From NCBI GenBank assembly GCA_034439975.1, contig JAWXBK010000071.1, positions 15,434-79,433 of the forward strand: a stretch of 64,000 nucleotides of DNA, read 5' to 3'. Every line of letters starts with the position of its first letter. Position 1 is the stretch's first letter. Positions 59,050-64,000 of this stretch are shown here, one piece after another. The DNA is from JAWXBK01 sp034439975 (GTDB taxonomy: Bacteria; Pseudomonadota; Alphaproteobacteria; Dongiales; Dongiaceae). Both the position numbers and the translations under genes were made by a program. The notes below the pieces were generated by a model, which was not told the origin of the DNA, searched no databases, and saw only the letters and a list, made by a program, of their open reading frames with translations.

Positions 59050-59102
59050 GGTTCCGCCGCCGATGTTTTGCGCCGTCGAAGGCCGCCTGTATAGTCTGCC
59101 GC

Positions 59103-59858
59103 ATGGCCGACTCGCAAACCACCACCCCGCAGGACTTTCAGGCGATCTACGACCGTTTTCAGGCGTCGATCTCGCGATACGATTGCGGCAAATTCTGCTC
59201 GCCGTTGAATGGCGGCTCGCCGGTCTGCTGCTCGGTCGACCATGCGATCCCGGTGGTGCAGAAGTCGGAATGGAAGCTTCTGAAGGGCCGCACCGATCTG
59301 TGGCGCCCCTTCAAGGCTTTCGACAAGGCCTCGCAGGATATCGTCGATGAATTGTCCGACGATTGTGCGGCAATCCAGTGCAAGGGTGCGCGCTTCTGCG
59401 AGCGCGACAACCGGACTCTTGCCTGCCGCGCCTTCCCGTTCTTCCCCTATCTCGACCGCAACGACAAGCTGGTCGGGATTTCCTATTACTGGGATTTCGA
59501 GGACCGCTGCTGGGTGCTCTCGAATCTGCAGATCGTCGAGCGCGACTTCGTGCGCGAATTCATAGCGGCGTACGAGTATCTGTTCGAGAAAGATCCCGAC
59601 GAGTACCAGGCCTATCGCGAACAGTCGCAGGCGATGCGCCGCGTCTTCTCGCGCTGGAAGCGCCCGATTCCGATCGTCGGGCGCGAGGGCGGCTATTTGA
59701 AGGAACTGCCGAAAGGGCGCGGACTGGTGCCGGCGAAAGTCGAAGACTTCACCAAGCACGGGCCGTACAAATCGGCCAAGGCCTTCGCGCGCGAAGTACG
59801 CGCGCTCGGTGGCGTTGTCCCCTATGGCTGGGACAACGCGGCCGCTCTCCTGAAATAG
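59103..59858 (+). CDS. Cysteine-rich protein, YkgJ-like metal-binding
   Basis: A 251-residue protein with nine cysteines in the first 136 residues: DCGKFCSPLNGGSPVCCSVD (28, 32, 42, 43), then Cys88, CKGARFCERD (93, 99), ACRAFPFFPYLD (108) and RCW (136). The spacing and the CRxFPFFP segment recall YkgJ/UPF0153 zinc- or iron-chelating proteins. The rest is basic and helical, without a known domain. A metal or Fe-S site is likely, the activity unknown. It is divergent from DUF4170, 53 bases apart. Confidence 0.75.
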   Translation: MADSQTTTPQDFQAIYDRFQASISRYDCGKFCSPLNGGSPVCCSVDHAIPVVQKSEWKLLKGRTDLWRPFKAFDKASQDIVDELSDDCAAIQCKGARFCERDNRTLACRAFPFFPYLDRNDKLVGISYYWDFEDRCWVLSNLQIVERDFVREFIAAYEYLFEKDPDEYQAYREQSQAMRRVFSRWKRPIPIVGREGGYLKELPKGRGLVPAKVEDFTKHGPYKSAKAFAREVRALGGVVPYGWDNAAALLK

Positions 59859-59919
59859 CGCTTTTGGTTCTTGCCGCTCGCGGCCGCCGCCACGATCGCG
59901 GCGCCGCGCGATCCGCTCG

Positions 59920-60207
59920 TCAGGCGACCGTTTCGTAGACGGCGGGATGGATCCGCAGGCCCGGTACTGTCGGCGCACCGAGCTGTGCGATCATCTGCTC
60001 GACCGCGTTGTGATATTCCTGTTCGCTCTTCCACTCGGCGACATTGACGAGCGCAAAAGACGAGCCGGCCTCGGTTGCGCGGTGCAGCTTGCTCGAGACA
60101 TAGCCGGGCTGCTTCATCAGAAAATTATTGTATCGCCGCCATACCTGGATGGTTTCGTCGATACGGTCCTGCGGGACCTCGAGGGCGCTGATCGTGACGA
60201 TAGCCAT
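59920..60207 (-). CDS. ABM-domain (antibiotic biosynthesis monooxygenase-like) protein
   Basis: A 95-residue dimeric alpha/beta-barrel protein of the ABM superfamily. The chain runs VTISALEVPQDRIDETIQVW, QPGYVSSKLHRATEAGSSFA, LVNVAEWKSEQEYHNAVEQ, the standard pattern of two beta-alpha-beta halves. Members range from heme-degrading and quinol oxygenases to proteins without known activity. The ATG at 60207 follows GGAGAAGG by 7 bases, so the in-frame TTG two codons upstream is not used. Confidence 0.85.
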   Translation of the reverse strand: MAIVTISALEVPQDRIDETIQVWRRYNNFLMKQPGYVSSKLHRATEAGSSFALVNVAEWKSEQEYHNAVEQMIAQLGAPTVPGLRIHPAVYETVA

Positions 60208-60314
60208 GGCCAAACCTTCTCCCGAATTGAAGCCTGCGGGCCCTTTTCTGGCCCCTTTGCCGGCTTATTGTCAAACCGGGCCGATGGTTTCAGCGAACGG
60301 CCGGCGGCGTCGGA

Positions 60315-61052
60315 TCAACCCAGATGGCGTCGGGCGAGTTCGTACCATTCGCGTTGGCCCTGACGAAATGGCCGTCCGGAGCGCTCATAGCCGCGCACCA
60401 CTTCCTGCAGCATCGCATCGCCTTCCTCGTTGCGGCCGACACGTTTGAGGAACACGCCGTAGCGGCTGCGCGCCTCGGCGCCGGGAAAGCGCGCCACGGC
60501 ATCCGCGTATCGCGCCTCGGCCTCGTCATTGCGGCCGGATGCTTCGAGCGCGCGAGCGAGTAACAAGTCGGCTGCCGGCATGTCGTAGCCGGGATTGGCG
60601 GCGCGCAGACGTTCGAGCGTCGCTGCCGCGCTTTCATGCGCGTCGGATGCGAACTGCGCACGGGCAAGACCGAAGAGCAGCACCGGATCGTCGCGGTGAA
60701 CGCCGACCAGCGCGCCCTCATAGAGCTCGATAGCCTTCAGTGGCTCACCGCTGTCGATATAGAGATCGGCCAGCGCACGCCGATTGTCGACCGTGTCGGC
60801 CGTCTCGAACGCGTCTTGCAGCCGTCGGCGATCGCGCCCGGGGTCGACCGCGCGCACCATGCCGGCAGCCGCACGATGCGCGGTGCGGGTCTGGGTCATA
60901 TCGGGCAGCACGGCCACGACGAAATAGATCGCGCAGCCGAGCAATGGCACGAACACGATGACGAAGATCCAGAAGAACGGCCGGCCCGTGCGGACGACAT
61001 GAACGGCGAACAGGATCTGAATCAGGATGACGAGAAGGCCGAGAATTTCCAT
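60315..61052 (-). CDS. TPR protein with N-terminal PLDc_N-like membrane hairpin
   Basis: A 245-residue protein. Two transmembrane helices (GLLVILIQILFAVHVVRTGR and FWIFVIVFVPLLGCAIYFVV) resemble the PLDc_N anchor, then a cytoplasmic run of tetratricopeptide repeats (about 90-240) such as RRALADLYIDSGEPLKAIEL and PAADLLLARALEASGRNDEA. This architecture is common in alphaproteobacteria, with no assigned role. It starts at ATG 61052; upstream is a tandem repeat region shared with the divergent ubiD gene. Confidence 0.82.
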   Translation of the reverse strand: MEILGLLVILIQILFAVHVVRTGRPFFWIFVIVFVPLLGCAIYFVVAVLPDMTQTRTAHRAAAGMVRAVDPGRDRRRLQDAFETADTVDNRRALADLYIDSGEPLKAIELYEGALVGVHRDDPVLLFGLARAQFASDAHESAAATLERLRAANPGYDMPAADLLLARALEASGRNDEAEARYADAVARFPGAEARSRYGVFLKRVGRNEEGDAMLQEVVRGYERSGRPFRQGQREWYELARRHLG

Positions 61053-61090
61053 GCAGCGCTCCGGAAGATCACAACGACGGGCCGCCCCAC

Positions 61091-61150
61091 CTGGCGCCCC
61101 ACCTGGCGCAACGACTGGCGCAACGACTGGCGCAACGACTGGCAGGGAGA
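61091..61150. repeat. 12-bp direct repeats between the TPR gene and ubiD
   Basis: Three exact copies of CTGGCGCAACGA (61103-61138) with diverged copies on each side (61091-61102 and from 61139). The array is in the 224-base intergenic region between divergent starts. On the minus strand it would read as Val-Ala-Pro repeats if translation began further upstream. It has no visible Shine-Dalgarno or promoter function. Confidence 0.85.
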
Positions 61151-61276
61151 TAGGCCCCGGATCGCCGTTTGGCGAGACGCTCGCGGTCCAAATCGGCTCC
61201 AAAGCCGGCGCGGATCGGCCGATTTGTGCCGGATTCGCCGATAGCCCGGGCCCGGGCGCAAAGCTAAGTTAGCCGC

Positions 61277-62791
61277 ATGCCCTATCGCTCGCTCCGCGAT
61301 TTCATCGCCCGGCTCGAACGCGAGAAGCGCCTGGTGCGCGTCGCGCATCCGATCTCGCCGATTCTCGAGATGACCGAGATCCAGACCCGGCTGCTCGCCG
61401 AGGGCGGGCCGGCTGTGCTGTTCGAGAATGTGCTCCGGCCCGATGGCAGCCGTTACGGCATGCCGGTGCTGGTCAACCTCTTCGGCACGGTCGAGCGGGT
61501 CGCCTGGGGGATGGAGCGCGAACCGAAGGACCTGCGCGCACTCGGCGAGACGCTGGCCTTCCTCAAACAACCGGAGCCACCGGGCGGCTGGCGCGAAGCA
61601 CTCGAACTCTTGCCGATGCTCAAGACCGCGATGACGATGAAACCGAAGACGGTTTCATCGGCGCCCTGCCAGGAGATCGTGCTGACCGGCGCCCGGATCG
61701 ATCTGGGTTCGCTGCCAATCCAGACCTGCTGGCCGGGCGAACCGGCGCCGCTCATCACCTGGCCGCTGGTCGTGACGCAGGGGCCCGATCCTACCGGCAA
61801 CAAGGCCGATGCCTTCAATCTCGGCATCTATCGCATGCAAGTTCTCGGGCGCGACCGCACGCTGATGCGCTGGCTCAAGCATCGCGGCGGCGCTCAGCAT
61901 CATGCGCGCTGGAAGGATGCGAAGCCGGAGCCGCTGCCGGCGGCCGTGGTGATCGGTGCCGATCCGGGCACGATCCTCGCCGCGGTGACGCCGGTACCCG
62001 ACACGATGTCGGAATATCAGTTTGCCGGCTTGCTGCGCGGCGCCAAGGTCGAGCTGGTCGACTGCAAGACCGTGCCGCTCAAGGTGCCGGCCGAAGCCGA
62101 GATCGTGATCGAGGGCCATGTCGCGCTCGACGAATACGGCGACGAAGGCCCGTACGGAGACCATACCGGCTTCTACAACGCGGTCGAGAAATTTCCGGTG
62201 TTCACGGTGAGTGCGATCACGATGCGGCGCGATCCGATCTATCTCTCGACCTTCACCGGCCGCCCGCCCGACGAACCCTCGATTCTCGGCGAAGCGCTGA
62301 ACGAACTTTTCGTGCCGTTGCTGCAGCAGCAATTTCCCGAGATCGTCGATTTCTGGCTGCCGCCGGAAGGCTGTTCCTACCGCGTCGCGGTGGTCTCGAT
62401 GAAGAAGGCCTATGCCGGTCACGCCAAGCGCGTGATGATGGGCGTATGGTCGTTCCTGCGGCAGTTCATGTACACCAAGTTCGTCATCGTCGTGGATCAC
62501 GATATCGACGCGCGCGACTGGAAGGATGTGATCTGGGCAATCTCGACCAACATGGATCCGGTGCGCGACACCGTGCTGATCGAGAACACGCCGATCGACT
62601 ATCTCGACTTTGCGAGTCCGGAATCCGGCCTCGGCGGCAAGATGGGGCTCGATGCCACGACCAAAATCGCGCCGGAAACGCATCGCGACTGGGGTCGCAA
62701 GATTCGCATGGACGCGGCCGTAGTCGAAAAGATCGACCATATCTGGCGGGATCTCGGCATCCCGGGCAGCGGCAGGAAGATCTGGAAATGA
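61277..62791 (+). CDS. ubiD: UbiD-family 4-hydroxy-3-polyprenylbenzoate decarboxylase
   Basis: Prenylated-FMN decarboxylase of ubiquinone synthesis, acting after UbiA. The 504-residue protein has GNKADAFNLGIYRMQVLGRD, EYGDEGPYGDHTGFYNAVEK (acidic residues of the prFMN/Mn2+ site) and LVDHDIDARDWKDVIWAIST-like C-terminal stretches, matching classical UbiD rather than catabolic relatives. Partner UbiX, which makes prFMN, is not in the window. The stop overlaps the GNAT start by ATGA. Confidence 0.95.
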   Translation: MPYRSLRDFIARLEREKRLVRVAHPISPILEMTEIQTRLLAEGGPAVLFENVLRPDGSRYGMPVLVNLFGTVERVAWGMEREPKDLRALGETLAFLKQPEPPGGWREALELLPMLKTAMTMKPKTVSSAPCQEIVLTGARIDLGSLPIQTCWPGEPAPLITWPLVVTQGPDPTGNKADAFNLGIYRMQVLGRDRTLMRWLKHRGGAQHHARWKDAKPEPLPAAVVIGADPGTILAAVTPVPDTMSEYQFAGLLRGAKVELVDCKTVPLKVPAEAEIVIEGHVALDEYGDEGPYGDHTGFYNAVEKFPVFTVSAITMRRDPIYLSTFTGRPPDEPSILGEALNELFVPLLQQQFPEIVDFWLPPEGCSYRVAVVSMKKAYAGHAKRVMMGVWSFLRQFMYTKFVIVVDHDIDARDWKDVIWAISTNMDPVRDTVLIENTPIDYLDFASPESGLGGKMGLDATTKIAPETHRDWGRKIRMDAAVVEKIDHIWRDLGIPGSGRKIWK

Positions 62792-63255
62792 GCGACGCAG
62801 CCTTCACGATCCGCAAGGCCCGCCTGTCCGAAGCGGATGCGCTCTCCGAGCTCGCGGTGCGTTCGAAGGCGCATTGGGGCTATGACGCGGCTTTCATGGC
62901 ACGCTGCCGCGAAGCGCTGCGCGTCGATACCGCCGCGATGCGTCTTTTTCCCTATTACGTCGTCGAGCGCGACGGCGCGCTGCTCGGGTTCTACGGCCTC
63001 GAACCCGAAGCGGATCAGATCGGGCTCGCGTTCTTTTTCGTGGCGCCGGAGGCGATCGGATCGGGGCTCGGCCGGGCCCTGCTCGATCATGCAAAGGAAA
63101 CCGCGCGCACCGAAGGCTATGACGAGCTGATCGCGATCGCCGATCCGAACGCGGCTTCGTTCTACGAAAAAATGGGCGGAAGGCCGGCCGGGGCGACGCC
63201 GTCCGAGGTCGATCCGGCGCGCCCCTTGCCGGTCCTGCGGTTTCCGCTTGTCTGA
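62788..63255 (+). CDS. GNAT-family N-acetyltransferase
   Basis: A 155-residue GNAT protein. The acetyl-CoA loop is VAPEAIGSGLGRALLDHAKE, then IADPNAASFYEKMGGRPAGA closes the fold. N-terminal TIRKARLSEADALSELAVRS is typical. The acceptor is unknown. Translation is coupled to ubiD (ATGA overlap) and to the following gene, whose probable TTG start lies within its last codons, so the three are likely one transcript. Confidence 0.87.
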   Translation: MSDAAFTIRKARLSEADALSELAVRSKAHWGYDAAFMARCREALRVDTAAMRLFPYYVVERDGALLGFYGLEPEADQIGLAFFFVAPEAIGSGLGRALLDHAKETARTEGYDELIAIADPNAASFYEKMGGRPAGATPSEVDPARPLPVLRFPLV

Positions 63256-64000
63256 GCCGACACAACAGGTTCCTGCCGACGCACAGAAAAAGCCGGTGCC
63301 CGTCCGCGTGTTGCGGATCGGCCTCTACGTCATGCTTGGTTTGTCCGGGCTGTTGTTTCTCGACGTCGTGCTGCTGATGATCTTCTTCCGCAACCCGCCC
63401 GACAACATGGCGCATAGCAGCGGATCGAACGCGGTCTGGGTCGAGCAGCAATGGGTCGGCGAGCAACAGGACGGCGCGACGTACGATCTGTTCGCGGCGA
63501 CGCTCGAACATAATGCGATCAGCGATGTGTTCTTCCATATCGGCCCGCTGGCGGCCGACGGCACGATCGATCCGGCCGTCTATGGCAATGCGGAAGCACT
63601 TCTCGCGGAACTCGAAATTCGGCTGCCGGCGTTGCGCGCCCAGGCCTGGATCGGCGGCCGCGAGAAAAGTGGCGACGGCTCGATCGATCTCGCCGACCAG
63701 ACGGTGCGATCGCGCATCGCCGGAACCGCGGCGACGTTGCTCGCGCTCGGATTCGATGGCATTCACTACAACATCGTCCCGATCGAAAGCGGCAACCGTC
63801 GCCTGCTGGCGCTGATCGATCTGACGCGGCCGTTGGTCGATGCGGTCGATGGCACCTTGTCGGTTGCGGCGGCAATCATCGAGCCGCTGCCGGGAACGCG
63901 GCGCCCGATCGGGCGGATTTTTCCCGAAGCCGTATTATGGTCGCGCGAATATTACGCGGCGGTCGCCGAACGCGTCGATCAGGTGACCGTGCGTATGTAC
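63248..64000 (+). CDS. Membrane-anchored protein of unknown function, C-terminally incomplete
   Basis: At least 251 codons, open to the window edge. The likely start is TTG 63248, overlapping the GNAT stop (GTG 63296 or ATG 63332 are alternatives). One transmembrane helix (IGLYVMLGLSGLLFLDVVLL) is followed by a periplasmic domain. Segments such as DVFFHIGPLAADGTID, ATLLALGFDGIHYNIVPIES and ALIDLTRPLVDAVDGTLSVA suggest a TIM-barrel glycosidase-like fold (GFDGIH recalls GH18), but the GH18 DxxDxDxE motif is not kept. No name is justified. The catalytic end, if any, is outside the window. Confidence 0.6.
   Translation, partial: MSEPTQQVPADAQKKPVPVRVLRIGLYVMLGLSGLLFLDVVLLMIFFRNPPDNMAHSSGSNAVWVEQQWVGEQQDGATYDLFAATLEHNAISDVFFHIGPLAADGTIDPAVYGNAEALLAELEIRLPALRAQAWIGGREKSGDGSIDLADQTVRSRIAGTAATLLALGFDGIHYNIVPIESGNRRLLALIDLTRPLVDAVDGTLSVAAAIIEPLPGTRRPIGRIFPEAVLWSREYYAAVAERVDQVTVRMY

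Noticed and set aside
1..64000. CRISPR arrays, insertion sequences, prophage or toxin-antitoxin genes
   Set aside because: No regularly spaced repeats, transposase motifs, integrase or phage proteins were seen.

Overview
The window is a compact, GC-rich chromosomal stretch of an alphaproteobacterium. The evidence is a CcrM-type GANTC methyltransferase gene between rnhB and mutY, an F0 ATP synthase operon with paired b' and b subunits and a separate atpI, a ctaC-ctaD-ctaB-(small protein)-ctaG-ctaE cytochrome oxidase cluster running into thrC and an M16 peptidase, a two-subunit glycine decarboxylase (gcvPA/gcvPB), and small alphaproteobacterial families such as DUF4170 and DUF983. A Rhodospirillales-like lineage is a guess. 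I saw no insertion sequence, prophage, CRISPR array, rRNA or tRNA. Nearly all of it looks like vertically inherited core genome, with the more accessory material at about 47.9-52.9 kb and at both edges.

Layout. 0-6.2 kb: a truncated gmd, a membrane-anchored peptidoglycan-binding protein, then a minus-strand group (TPR lipoprotein, ispE, HCCA-isomerase-like) and ETF-ubiquinone oxidoreductase. 6.3-12 kb: a uracil-DNA glycosylase that lacks most Fe-S cysteines, a soluble lytic transglycosylase overlapping moaB, a sarcosine-oxidase-like flavoenzyme and a PA0069-type radical SAM protein. 12-20 kb: rnhB, ccrM, mutY, a DUF721 protein, a DsbA-like thioredoxin and smc. 20-22.6 kb: atpI-atpB-atpE-atpF'-atpF, with a clear sigma-70 promoter, a leader hairpin and a UUCG-loop terminator. 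22.6-27.8 kb: the glycine cleavage operon gcvT-gcvH-gcvPA-gcvPB plus a GNAT gene, led by a tandem glycine riboswitch. 28-35 kb: a lipoprotein, a double-CDGSH protein, ispH-thrB-rnhA, an HSL-type hydrolase, a peroxiredoxin and a DsbD/ScsB-type reductase. 35-46 kb: yqgE, a GNAT, an M16 peptidase, thrC, ridA, surf1 and the cytochrome oxidase cluster. 46-55 kb: tldD, a trimethylamine-dehydrogenase-like flavoprotein, two tandem cytochrome P450s, plant-type gshA and rsmE. 55-64 kb: ubiA, a METTL20-like methyltransferase, a MOSC protein, a SemiSWEET, several poorly known proteins, ubiD, a GNAT and an incomplete membrane-anchored protein.

Themes. Much of the window serves aerobic respiration: F0 ATP synthase, the aa3-type oxidase with its assembly factors (heme O synthase, Cox11, Surf1), ubiquinone synthesis (ubiA, ubiD), ETF-QO, and a candidate methyltransferase for the ETF beta subunit. 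A second theme is one-carbon and N-methyl metabolism: glycine cleavage under riboswitch control, the sarcosine-oxidase-like enzyme and the TMADH-like enzyme. A third is genome maintenance: UDG, MutY, RNases HI and HII, CcrM, SMC and the DUF721 protein. I found no convincing wholly new multigene system. The most interesting leads are the TMADH-like enzyme without its aromatic cage, the tandem P450s, the Fe-S-deficient UDG, the regulatory structures before the atp and cta operons, and a few uncharacterised small proteins.
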